DNA from: Bacteroidota bacterium
Lineage (GTDB): Bacteria; Bacteroidota; Bacteroidia; Chitinophagales; Chitinophagaceae
Assembly (NCBI GenBank): GCA_023415275.1
Contig: JAEZLJ010000093.1
Location: forward strand, 19,240-83,239
Direction of reading: 5' to 3'
DNA length: 64,000 nucleotides
Below, in pieces: positions 18,344 through 27,553 of this stretch (the stretch's first letter is position 1; each line of letters starts with the position of its first letter). The notes beneath the pieces were generated by a model. The model ran no database searches. It was not told the origin of the DNA and saw nothing but the letters and a program-made list of their open reading frames with translations. Position numbers and translations under genes: made by a program.

Positions 18344-21300
18344 TTAATTTCCGTTCCAAACCGGTATTCTTCCCGGTGTATATGGAGCACCATTCTTCTC
18401 TAATAGATCATCCAGCTTTTTCACTTCCACACCGATGGACTTTAACTCTGATAATACCGGCGCAAAATCCTTTACAGCCAGTTCATAAGATTGCAGGTAG
18501 GTGGTTGAAGGTGCAGCAGTGGTTGACCATAATCCTCCAATGATATTATTGATACGCCCATTTAAAGAAGGCAATGTTTCAAACTCTCTTTTTGCAAGTA
18601 CCTCATCACCGTTCAGCTGGTCATTCACTTCCATCAATCTTTTTTCAAGATCATAGATATTTTTTGAGACAGTGAGGGGTAAGGCAGGTGTTTGAATAAC
18701 GGCTTCCTTCATATACCTGATCTTATTGGCCAGCTCTTCTCGGTATTGATCGGCAGCAGCAGCTACCCTTCTGAGTTCTGCCAGCTTTTTACTGAATTCT
18801 TCCACAGGCTTCCTGTCAGCTACCGGCAGGGTACCTGTATTCAATGCCACAGCCTTAAAAGTTTGTGCGGGCACCAGTTCGGTGTATGCACCATCCTCAA
18901 ACTTGCTTAGAGCTACTTTGTAATTGCCAGGCATGGCCAGGTATCCCTTTTCTTTGTCACCAAACACAAATGACTCATCAAAGGGCGTGAAATCAATGGG
19001 ACCATAAGGCGCATAACGAAGGTCCCAAACAATGCGGTTAAACCCTTTCTTCCCGGGTGCCTTCATCCTTCGTACTACATTCCCACTTTCATCAAACACC
19101 GTGAACAGCAAATGTGGAGCTGGTTGACGATCTTCTAACCTCAGGCTATCTGTGGAAGGGTAATAAGGCGGATCCCCTCTTTTTATTTTTTCAGCCTCCA
19201 CTTCTTTTCTTTTCTCCTTAATGGTCTTGAGGTCGTCTTTCAGGTAGTAATTAAAAACAGCGCCTACCTGCGGATTGGGCGCGGTATAATAACTCTCCCC
19301 CTGGAACCCCTTACCCCTTACACCCAGAGGTGTAGAAGGCACATACATCAAGGCATCCTTCACAGGAAAGATCATGGCAGCCTTATCAAAGTTCTCCTTC
19401 TTGAGTAATCTTAATGGCGTATAATCATCCAGCACATAAAAGCCACGGCCGAATGTTGCCAGCACCAGGTCGTTCTCTCTTTTCTGTATTTCCATATCCC
19501 GCACAGCAATGGTAGGCAGGCCTCCTTTTAATGGCTGCCAGTTTTGTCCTCCATCATTAGTAAAGAATACGCCAAACTCAGTTCCTACAAACAATAAATT
19601 GGCATCTACATGATCTTCTGCTACTGTATAAGCAGTTCCCCGTGCAGGCAAGTTATTTTGAATAGCAGTCCAGGTTTTCCCTGCATCCCTGCTTCTGTAC
19701 ACGTAGGGATGAAAATCACCATACCGGTGATGATTGAAAGTGGCATAAACTGTATTCTTGTCATGCTGAGAAGCGATCAGCTGATTGACATAGGTTCTTT
19801 CAGGCACACCTGGTATCTTATCTGCATCGATTTTGGTCCAGTTCTTACCACCATCGGTAGTTACATGTATCAGACCATCATCAGTGCCTGCATAGATCAG
19901 ATCCTGGTCCAGTTTGGATTCTGCCAGGGTGGTCACATTTCCATAAACATCAGTGGATTGGTTTTTGGCTACTGCATCCACACTCCATACCTTACCCATT
20001 ACCGTTAACTTATTACGATCAATCTGGCGGGAAAGATCAGGACTGATCACTTTCCAGGTGTTACCCCTGTCATCCGTTCTGAATACTTTATTGGCGGCAA
20101 AGTACAAGCGCTTGTTATCGAATTGAGAAATCAGCAATGGCGCATCCCAATTCCAGCGGTTGGCAGCCTCACCACTCATTTCTATTGGCTTGATATCAAA
20201 GAATTCTCCACTTTTCCTATCATATCGCACCAGGCCTCCATATTGTGATTGGGCATACACAATATTCGGGTCCGACTGGTCCACCTGGGTTTCAAAGCCA
20301 TCACCAATACTGGTAAAATACCATTCAGCATTTGTAATTCCATTGCTGCTAAGCGTCTTTGATGGGCCACCAATACTGAAATTGTCCTGGGTGCCACCAT
20401 GTATATGATAAAATGGAAAACCATTATCAGTAGTGACCTTGTAAAACTGGGTTACGGGTATATTAGGCTTGAACTGCCAGTTGGCTGCACCATCAAATGT
20501 TTCATACAATCCACCGTCACAGCCTTCCAGCAAATGGTCGGTGTTGGATGGATCGATCCAGATCACGTGGTTATCTACGTGCTTACTTTTTTCACCAAGA
20601 ATCTTGAAATTCTTACCTCCGTCCAGGCTAACCCCCGCATACATATTCATTGCATATACCTTGTCCACGTTTTTAGGATCTGCAAATATTCTCTGGTAGT
20701 AATTGCCAGCTGTAACATAATTACTTTGTTTCACCCAACTTGATCCGCGATCGATGCTTTTATATAAACCTGCGCCATCACTGGCTTCTACTATAGCATA
20801 GATCACATCAGGATTAGCCGGAGAAACACTAAGGCCAATCCTTCCTATATCACCCTTAGGCATACCTGTCATGATCTTGTTCCAGGTTGCACCACCATCG
20901 GTAGTCTTGTACAACGCTGACTCCGGCCCGCCACCTACATACATATATACCTTGCGCTGTCTTTGATGTGCTGCAGCATATAACACATTGGGATCCCTGG
21001 GATCCATATGGATCTCATTGAAGCCCGTATTTTCACTTACCGATAAAATGTTCTTCCAGGTCTTTCCACCATCTGTGGTCTTATAAATTCCCCGTTCACC
21101 ACCTGAAGACCAAAGCGGGCCATAGGCAGCCACATAAACAATACTGGAATTATGAGGATCGATCACGATCCTTCCGATATGCTCTGAATTTTTCAGACCT
21201 ACATTCTTCCAGCTTTTCCCACCATCTTCTGATTTATACACTCCATCCCCATAATCTACACTCCTCTGGTTATTGCTTTCTCCTGTGCCTACCCAAACAA

Positions 21301-21649
21301 TATTGGGATTGGATGGATCCAATACCACACAACCAATGGAATAAGATCCCTCATTATCAAAAACGGGAGTATAAGTGATGCCTGAGTTGGTTGTTTTCCA
21401 TACACCACCGGCAGCAGCTGCCACATAATATTCGTTATGATTGAGAGGATTAACTGCCAGGTCGGCTATCCTGCCAGAAGTGAGTGCAGGGCCCACGCTC
21501 CTGAATTTTAAACCATTCAGGATGGCTGCATTGGAAGCCTCCTTAGTGGGTGCAGCAAGGGTCTTTTCTGTTTTCTTCTTTTGTGCATAAACCTGGGATG
21601 TAGAAATGGCCACTACCAGCAAAAGGCTGCCGGTTAAAAAAAATCGCAT
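18344..21649 (-). CDS. Secreted BNR/Asp-box (sortilin VPS10-like) beta-propeller protein
   Basis: 1101 residues from the ATG at MRFFLTG; a TTG two codons upstream is less likely. Signal peptide 1-23 (VYAQ). Many Asp-box motifs of the form S-x-D-x-G-x-x-W (SEDGGKSW, TTDGGKTW, TTDGGATW, TDDRGNTW, SRDAGKTW, TNDGGQNW) indicate one or two large beta-propellers over about 35-740. A C-terminal region (about 800-1100) has a helical stretch rich in Lys, Glu and Arg. The family is abundant in Bacteroidota and is often labelled glycosyl hydrolase, but no catalytic residues were identified, so a binding or scaffold role is as likely. It is monocistronic, with a terminator directly downstream. Confidence 0.85.
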   Translation of the reverse strand: MRFFLTGSLLLVVAISTSQVYAQKKKTEKTLAAPTKEASNAAILNGLKFRSVGPALTSGRIADLAVNPLNHNEYYVAAAAGGVWKTTNSGITYTPVFDNEGSYSIGCVVLDPSNPNIVWVGTGESNNQRSVDYGDGVYKSEDGGKSWKNVGLKNSEHIGRIVIDPHNSSIVYVAAYGPLWSSGGERGIYKTTDGGKTWKNILSVSENTGFNEIHMDPRDPNVLYAAAHQRQRKVYMYVGGGPESALYKTTDGGATWNKIMTGMPKGDIGRIGLSVSPANPDVIYAIVEASDGAGLYKSIDRGSSWVKQSNYVTAGNYYQRIFADPKNVDKVYAMNMYAGVSLDGGKNFKILGEKSKHVDNHVIWIDPSNTDHLLEGCDGGLYETFDGAANWQFKPNIPVTQFYKVTTDNGFPFYHIHGGTQDNFSIGGPSKTLSSNGITNAEWYFTSIGDGFETQVDQSDPNIVYAQSQYGGLVRYDRKSGEFFDIKPIEMSGEAANRWNWDAPLLISQFDNKRLYFAANKVFRTDDRGNTWKVISPDLSRQIDRNKLTVMGKVWSVDAVAKNQSTDVYGNVTTLAESKLDQDLIYAGTDDGLIHVTTDGGKNWTKIDADKIPGVPERTYVNQLIASQHDKNTVYATFNHHRYGDFHPYVYRSRDAGKTWTAIQNNLPARGTAYTVAEDHVDANLLFVGTEFGVFFTNDGGQNWQPLKGGLPTIAVRDMEIQKRENDLVLATFGRGFYVLDDYTPLRLLKKENFDKAAMIFPVKDALMYVPSTPLGVRGKGFQGESYYTAPNPQVGAVFNYYLKDDLKTIKEKRKEVEAEKIKRGDPPYYPSTDSLRLEDRQPAPHLLFTVFDESGNVVRRMKAPGKKGFNRIVWDLRYAPYGPIDFTPFDESFVFGDKEKGYLAMPGNYKVALSKFEDGAYTELVPAQTFKAVALNTGTLPVADRKPVEEFSKKLAELRRVAAAADQYREELANKIRYMKEAVIQTPALPLTVSKNIYDLEKRLMEVNDQLNGDEVLAKREFETLPSLNGRINNIIGGLWSTTAAPSTTYLQSYELAVKDFAPVLSELKSIGVEVKKLDDLLEKNGAPYTPGRIPVWNGN

Positions 21650-21824
21650 AAGCAATAGTTTATAAATAAAATGAGTCTGGAAGATACTGCAGAACGATGA
21701 AATTTAGCCAAAGGTCAAAACAAATCCGGCATGGGTAACCAAATAAAAATCCCTATCTATACGCTACTTACCGAAACCAGGTAATGAACTTACAAACAGG
21801 GGACCTTTGAGATCAGCTCAGTGA

Positions 21825-23042
21825 TCAGGAAAACAGTGCTGATCTTTCATTGATCAATTCAAAGCATTGCTCCACGATTTCCAGTTCTTCGTTGGTAGGC
21901 ACTACCAGTATTTTAACCCGTGAATCATCAGTGCTTATTTCTTTAAGATTGGCAGACCGTGCCTTATTTTTTTCTTCGTCCAGCCTGAACCCAAAAAATT
22001 CCATGTCCCTGCAGATCATTTGCCTGATGAGCGCATCATTCTCTCCTACACCGGCTGTGAATACAATAGCGTCTAGTCCATTCAGAACAGCAGCATAAGA
22101 GCCAATATATTTTTTGATGCGATAAGCATACATATCATAAGCCAATTCAGCCTGCTCATTACCTGCAGCCATTGCCTTAGTGATATCTCTCATATCGCTA
22201 AAGCCTGTCAAACCCAGCATTCCACTTTGTTTGTTCAGCAAATTATTTACCTGGTCCAGGCTGTAGCCCAATTGGTTTACCAGGTAAAATATAATGGAAG
22301 GGTCGATATCACCCGACCTTGTTCCCATAATCAAACCATTTAGTGGTCCGAATCCCATGCTGGTATCTACAGATATGCCTTCATTCACAGCTGTCATGCT
22401 GCATCCATTACCCAGGTGGATGGTAATGATCTTTGCTTTTGGGTTTTTCAGGTATTCCAGCGTTTTGGCTGTTACATATTTATGACTGGTGCCATGAAAA
22501 CCATAAGCCCTGATGCCCCTTTCGGTATAGAAAGATTGTGGCATGGCATAGCGATAGGCTACCTCGGGCATGGTCTGGTGGAAAGCGGTATCAAAAACAG
22601 CAATTTGCTGCGCATTGACAAATATCTTTTCGGCCACTTCTATTCCCAGGTAATTGGCAGGATTATGCAAGGGAGCCAATGAAAACAATTTCTTGATCTC
22701 TGCCTTCACTTCTTTGGTGATCAGTGTGGTAGATGCAAAAGCTTCTCCTCCATGCACCACCCTATGCCCCACTGCTTCTATTTCTTTCGGATCCTGTATT
22801 ACCCCAATCTCGCTATCCGTTAACAGTTCCGCTACCTGGTGCAGTCCGGCTTCATGATCCTGAAGGTCCATGGTCCGGCGTATGATCTTTTCTTCAGCCC
22901 CATTCAACAATTTATGTGTGATCATTGAATTCTCTAAACCAATTCGCTCCACCAGCCCTGTGCAAATGGGTTTTGTATTGGGCATTTTAAATAACTGGTA
23001 TTTAATGGAACTGCTACCTGAATTAATGATAAATATGTTCAT
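21825..23042 (-). CDS. ackA: Acetate kinase
   Basis: 405 residues from MNIFIINSGSSSIKYQLF, which is the conserved ASKHA N terminus; a longer in-frame extension is spurious. The family motifs HRVVHGGE, VFDTAFHQTMP, GFHGTSHKYV, THxGNG-like TIHLGNGCSM, MGTRSGDIDPS and FTAGVGEND are all present. It forms acetate and ATP from acetyl phosphate. It lies 40 bp downstream of pta on the same strand, forming a pta-ackA operon. Confidence 0.97.
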   Translation of the reverse strand: MNIFIINSGSSSIKYQLFKMPNTKPICTGLVERIGLENSMITHKLLNGAEEKIIRRTMDLQDHEAGLHQVAELLTDSEIGVIQDPKEIEAVGHRVVHGGEAFASTTLITKEVKAEIKKLFSLAPLHNPANYLGIEVAEKIFVNAQQIAVFDTAFHQTMPEVAYRYAMPQSFYTERGIRAYGFHGTSHKYVTAKTLEYLKNPKAKIITIHLGNGCSMTAVNEGISVDTSMGFGPLNGLIMGTRSGDIDPSIIFYLVNQLGYSLDQVNNLLNKQSGMLGLTGFSDMRDITKAMAAGNEQAELAYDMYAYRIKKYIGSYAAVLNGLDAIVFTAGVGENDALIRQMICRDMEFFGFRLDEEKNKARSANLKEISTDDSRVKILVVPTNEELEIVEQCFELINERSALFS

Positions 23043-23082
23043 GGATATTACTTCAGCTTTTAATGAATGGTTCTTATAAATT

Positions 23083-25251
23083 TTATGCGATGATGGTTTG
23101 TGCTGGTGATGCAGCTCCAGTGACCTTATTGTTTTTCTGTTCAGCATTTTCTGCAGCCGATCCTTCCTGGCTTTGAATAGCGGTAATGATAACCGTATTA
23201 AAAATATCATCTACCGTACATCCTCGACTCAGGTCATTCACCGGTTTATTCAAACCCTGGAGCATTGGCCCGATAGCCAAGGCACCTGTTTCTCTCTGAA
23301 CCGCTTTATAGGTATTGTTACCGGTGTTGAGGTCAGGAAAGATGAATACATTGGCCCTACCAGCCACTTCCGAATCAGGAAGCTTTTGCTTGCCCACCAC
23401 AGGGTCTACAGCGGCATCGTATTGAATGGGACCTTCCACCTTCAGATCAGGTCTTCTTTCCTTAACGATCCTGGTGGCCTGTCTCACCTTTTCTACGTAG
23501 GCCCCTTCGCCGGAAGTACCTGAAGAATAAGACAACATGGCTATACGTGGTTCAATACCAAATCGACTGCTGCTTTCCGCAGAAGAAATGGCAATCTCCG
23601 CCAGTTGTTCAGCAGTAGGATCAGGGTTCACGGCACAATCTCCAAACACAGCCACCCTATCGGGCAGGCACATAAAGAATATGGAAGAAACGATAGAAAT
23701 ATCAGGCTTGGTCTTCACAAACTGCAAGGCAGGCCTGATGGTATGTTGAGTGGTATGGTTAGCGCCAGACACCATCCCATCTGCATGACCTTTGTACACC
23801 ATCATGGTTCCAAAATAGGAAACGTCTGTCATCAGGTCCCGGGCAGTTTCCAGCGATACGTTCTTGCTTTTACGTAATTCATACAAGGTCTGCACGTAAT
23901 CATTATAATAAGGTGACTCCACAGGGTTCACGATATTCAATCTTGTATTGTCAAAATTTAGACCCAGGCGCTTGATGGAAGCCACTATCTGGTGCGCATC
24001 ACCCAATATGGTAAGATTAACAATTTGCTGGTTCAATAACCGCGCTGCAGCCTTTAAAATCCTGTCATCATCACCTTCAGGCAATACGATATGCTTTCGG
24101 AATGCCTTAGCCTTTTTGGTGATCTGGTATTGAAACATATGCGGTGTCAGCACTTCTGAATGATAGGTTACCAGTTTTTCTTCCAGCGCTTTTACATCTA
24201 CGTACTTATCAAAAGTGTCTATAGCCAGCAGGATCTTCTTGGTATTATCAGAAGTTATCCTGGAGTGAATGGTCCCCAACCTGGCCGTAGTTTCAAAAGT
24301 TCCGCTTTTCACAGAAACGATAGGTATCACCGACGACAACCCATCCACCAGGCGCTGAACAGGCTTATCCAGTTTGCCGCCTACAGTGAGTACAATTCCA
24401 GCCACTTTAGGATAATTCAACGAGAGGTTGGCCTGTATGGCGCTGATGACAATATCTCCCCGGTCAGCCGGTGTCACTATCACCACATTTTCCTTGATAT
24501 GATTGAGAAATTGGGGCACCTGCATGGCACCTGTAATAAAATTATCTACCTGGTTGGAAAGCTGATCTTCCCCGCATACCACCTTTGCACCCAGCTGTTC
24601 ATAAATCTCCTTCATGGTAGGCGCTGACAGGTTTTTATCTTCCGGGATCACAGATAGAATAAGTTCCTTATTCAACTGCTGTGGCAACAGGTCCTTAACA
24701 TCCTTAAGCTGGTCCTGCTTCACCTTGTTCACTATGACACCGATCACCTGCACTTCTTTCATTTCAAAATTGCGCAGGACGGTCAATACAGAATTGATCA
24801 CCTCCGATGTGGTCTTGCCTTCACCTGACACCACAATAATGGCGGGAGACCCCAGGTTCCTTGCAATATTGATATTGGCCTCAAATTCAAATGCAGTACC
24901 CTCTCCCACAAAATCACTGCCGTCTATAATAGTAAAATCATTGGTCTCCTCCAGCTTTTTCACTTTATGGATGATGGTGTCTATCATCTCGCTCTGGCTT
25001 TCCTTTTCCAGGAGTTTCAGTGCCTGATGCCTGGTATAGGCATACGCTTCTTCATATTGTACCGGCAGTTTAAAATGCTCAAGGACGGTATCAATATGTA
25101 CATCCTTTTTATCTTTTATTTCAGGATTGATGATCGGTTTGAAATAAGCCACTTTACGGGCTTTACCCAACAAAAGGTTCACAAGTCCCAGGGCCACTAT
25201 TGATTTTCCACTATAAGGTTCCGCTGAAGCGATAAATACATTTTTGGTCAT
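23083..25251 (-). CDS. pta: Phosphate acetyltransferase, long form
   Basis: 722 residues, matching the long Escherichia coli-type Pta. An N-terminal P-loop BioD-like domain (ASAEPYSGKSIVALGL, about 8-23) is followed by a DRTGG domain (about 215-325) and the catalytic PTA domain (about 390-705), with MVSGANHTTQ, SYSSGTSGEG and the LNTGNNTYKAVQR block. It converts acetyl-CoA and phosphate to acetyl phosphate. It is first in the operon with ackA. The ATG lies directly before the P-loop domain. No missing segment was noted. Confidence 0.97.
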   Translation of the reverse strand: MTKNVFIASAEPYSGKSIVALGLVNLLLGKARKVAYFKPIINPEIKDKKDVHIDTVLEHFKLPVQYEEAYAYTRHQALKLLEKESQSEMIDTIIHKVKKLEETNDFTIIDGSDFVGEGTAFEFEANINIARNLGSPAIIVVSGEGKTTSEVINSVLTVLRNFEMKEVQVIGVIVNKVKQDQLKDVKDLLPQQLNKELILSVIPEDKNLSAPTMKEIYEQLGAKVVCGEDQLSNQVDNFITGAMQVPQFLNHIKENVVIVTPADRGDIVISAIQANLSLNYPKVAGIVLTVGGKLDKPVQRLVDGLSSVIPIVSVKSGTFETTARLGTIHSRITSDNTKKILLAIDTFDKYVDVKALEEKLVTYHSEVLTPHMFQYQITKKAKAFRKHIVLPEGDDDRILKAAARLLNQQIVNLTILGDAHQIVASIKRLGLNFDNTRLNIVNPVESPYYNDYVQTLYELRKSKNVSLETARDLMTDVSYFGTMMVYKGHADGMVSGANHTTQHTIRPALQFVKTKPDISIVSSIFFMCLPDRVAVFGDCAVNPDPTAEQLAEIAISSAESSSRFGIEPRIAMLSYSSGTSGEGAYVEKVRQATRIVKERRPDLKVEGPIQYDAAVDPVVGKQKLPDSEVAGRANVFIFPDLNTGNNTYKAVQRETGALAIGPMLQGLNKPVNDLSRGCTVDDIFNTVIITAIQSQEGSAAENAEQKNNKVTGAASPAQTIIA

Positions 25252-25800
25252 AGCAATGAATTGAGATCGGGTGCAAAATTGGGCTACAAAACAGCTTCAC
25301 AGGATGATGCAAGTTAGCAGAAACATGATTAAAATCATGGTAAGCAATGAGCAGGTAAATTAAAGGCATACTGGGTTCTGCAGTACCCCTCTGGATCTTG
25401 TAAAGCATTGTTAAAACAACATTATCAATGACTTACCATAAATGCAATCAATCTCCTTAGCCGGAATCCTAATCTTCATCCCTACCAGTACAAATCAAAC
25501 ATTCATACCATGCTGGTGTAACAGGTTTGCCCCACCCCTGTACCGGCTCTTTAAAGACCCGGCACAGACATGGTACAGACTCGGGACAGACATGGCGCAG
25601 AGCCGGTGAAGATCAGTCTTTAGCTAGAAGCCTGTTGTAAGCAACCAGGATGGCTTATTGTACCAAAGTAGGTTGTCAATTATTGATCCTGCTCTTATAA
25701 AAGTTGACATAACAACCATTTTTGAGATTATGGCCAGGTCAAACCGAAATGTGGTTAAGGAAGAATTCAAGCCAGCTACATTTCTAAGTGATAAGAATTA
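25252..25800. other. 549-bp intergenic region upstream of pta
   Basis: No gene here looks credible; the only ORFs are short and lack family likeness. The region must contain the pta promoter near 25252-25400. At 25542-25607 it holds a repeat element, annotated separately. Nothing else was recognised. Confidence 0.6.
25542..25607. repeat. Four 11-bp tandem repeats inside a 9-bp inverted repeat
   Basis: Four head-to-tail 11-bp units fill 25561-25604 with consensus GGNACAGACNN; the fourth unit is degenerate. They are enclosed by perfect arms ACCGGCTCT (25542-25550) and AGAGCCGGT (25599-25607). The left arm is itself part of a near-palindrome around CTTTAAAG. The period is close to one DNA helical turn. 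Function is unknown. Confidence 0.75.
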
Positions 25801-26889
25801 CTACTTGGGATGTTGTCGCCATTTACCAGAGAGGTATCTCCTGGTGGGAATATCATAGTACTTCATTACCACATAAGCAAAGCCAACCAGGAAGATAACC
25901 CCGGGTATGATGATGTAGGGCAATTTGTTTATTGATGGTTTATTATTCGTATAATAATTTCCAAAGATCCAGATGAATGCATAATGGGTCATGTAAAGCG
26001 GATAAGAGATATTGCCGGAGAATCTGCAAAGGTTTTTCCATTGTGGTGACAAACTGGAGCCTGCCCCAAGCGCTACCAACAAAGGGAAATAAAAGATCAC
26101 TACCAATGCCTCAGTGAGCCAATTCCAGCTCGACCCGGGCATAAAAAAAGCCAGAGATAATAAAATGGCGAGGCCCGGAAAACCAATCTTGTTTTTAATG
26201 ACCCAATTGGAACGGTATAACAGAAGTCCTGCTAAAAAAGAGTACGCCACCCTTGCACCACCATCCAGGAAGTTATCCCTGGACCAGCCACCCAACAGAT
26301 TACCAGACTGGTAACTAACTACGCCAATGCCGATAGCTGCCAGGATGGTCAATGCAGTAAGGGACCTGCGGCCAACTCTATAAAGAACAAAAGCGTAAAA
26401 AATATTGGCTACATATTCCCAGAACAGAGACCATGAAGGCGCATTGAAGCCAAAGAGGTTAAAAGCACGATCTTCCATCACTGGGAATGGGATCAGGAAA
26501 ACCGAAGCAATGAAAAGCAATGCGATTCGCCCTGCCGTGTAAGCCATAGGGATTGCAAAAGGATCCAGGAAAAAGCCTAGTAATCCCAATACAGAACCGA
26601 AAACTACCAAAGGATGCAATCTTATCAGCCTCAATTTGAAAAACTCCAGCACACCTATAGACTGGATGCGGTGGTCGTACGCATAACCTATGACAAACCC
26701 CGATAAGCAAAAGAAGAAATCAACCGCTAAAAAGCCATGGCCAATAAAGTTTTGCCTGGGATCGGTGTATACCCATTCCATAAAATGGAAAATAACAACT
26801 GCCAGGGCAGCGATGCCTCTTAATCCATCAAGGATATCAAAATGAGACCTGGAATGTAAAATAGATTGGCCGGAGGCTTTATTCTTCAT
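25801..26889 (-). CDS. Acyltransferase 3 family membrane protein (OafA/YrhL-like)
   Basis: 362 residues with about ten membrane helices. The N terminus HFDILDGLRGIAALAVVIFHF carries the family's R-G-x-A motif and catalytic-type His. A second motif, GHGFLAVDFFFCLSGFVI, matches the HGxxxVxxFFxLSGF pattern. The family transfers acyl groups to periplasmic or surface carbohydrates. There is no neighbouring polysaccharide gene, so the acceptor is unknown. The gene is monocistronic, with the tmRNA gene about 115 bp upstream. Confidence 0.92.
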   Translation of the reverse strand: MKNKASGQSILHSRSHFDILDGLRGIAALAVVIFHFMEWVYTDPRQNFIGHGFLAVDFFFCLSGFVIGYAYDHRIQSIGVLEFFKLRLIRLHPLVVFGSVLGLLGFFLDPFAIPMAYTAGRIALLFIASVFLIPFPVMEDRAFNLFGFNAPSWSLFWEYVANIFYAFVLYRVGRRSLTALTILAAIGIGVVSYQSGNLLGGWSRDNFLDGGARVAYSFLAGLLLYRSNWVIKNKIGFPGLAILLSLAFFMPGSSWNWLTEALVVIFYFPLLVALGAGSSLSPQWKNLCRFSGNISYPLYMTHYAFIWIFGNYYTNNKPSINKLPYIIIPGVIFLVGFAYVVMKYYDIPTRRYLSGKWRQHPK

Positions 26890-27005
26890 AGTAACCGCTA
26901 TAGGAAACCAATACCTGGTATTATAAAAGATGATTTACCAGGCTGGTTTTGTGTTTGATGGCTTGAAATAAAAACCCTCCAATGTTAAAACACGGAGGGC
27001 TAAAG

Positions 27006-27376
27006 TGGAGGTGACCGGAATCGAACCGGTGTCCAAACATGATATTCAAAAGTCTTCTACATGCTTATTTCTGAATTAATTGTCGGAAAAGAACCGGAAC
27101 AGAACAAACCAATTCTTTTCTTAGCTGGATGGTCTTAAGCAAACAGTCACAGCCTTCTGCTGCAGCAGCCTGTATTTGTTTGATGTCGGCGGCGGCGCCT
27201 GGTTACAAGCCAACCTGCGCGGCGGCCCTAATGACTACTTAATCACTGATTAGGCAGCCATGGCATACTGAGTATTGCCATTTATTGTTTTGAATATTCA
27301 GATTAAAGAGCTAATTATCCAACGCTCTGCATGCTTATACTTTCAAAGACCTATCATGTCAAAACCAAACACCCCC
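27006..27376 (-). ncRNA. ssrA: Transfer-messenger RNA
   Basis: Both tRNA-like ends are visible on the minus strand. The 5' end is GGGGGTG followed by TTTGGTTTTGACATGAT, and the 3' end has the T-arm (GGTTCGATTCC) and CACCTCC, which pairs with the 5' arm to form the acceptor stem. CCA is not encoded. The tag reading frame at 27250-27279 gives GNTQYAMAA and a TAA stop; with the charged alanine the tag is AGNTQYAMAA, typical of Bacteroidota. The length of about 371 nt is normal. Role: rescue of stalled ribosomes and tagging of their products for proteolysis. Confidence 0.95.
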
Positions 27377-27510
27377 GGGTTGAATTTATAGTTTATGGTT
27401 TGTAGTTTGTAATTGTCGTAAATGTTGACACTTTACTTCTTCATTCCATCTGTACTTTTTACACCTCTATTAAGAACTATTCGTTTGAACAGCTTACAAA
27501 TTTACTGAAA

Positions 27511-27528
27511 AGAACGCAGGAGAGTTCT
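27511..27528 (-). terminator. Possible weak terminator of rseP
   Basis: Arms AGAAC/GTTCT with an 8-base loop lie 26 bp past the rseP stop. On the minus strand they are followed by TTTTC. The stem is short, so the call is weak. Confidence 0.3.
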
Positions 27529-27553
27529 ATGAGAATTGCTAATAATTATTGGT

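Noticed and set aside
24160..24627. Plus-strand 155-codon ORF antisense to pta
   Set aside because: It is fully inside pta, with random composition and no initiation context.
25658..25858. 66-codon plus-strand ORF before the acyltransferase gene
   Set aside because: It runs into the certain acyltransferase gene in antisense and has no recognisable motif or promoter.
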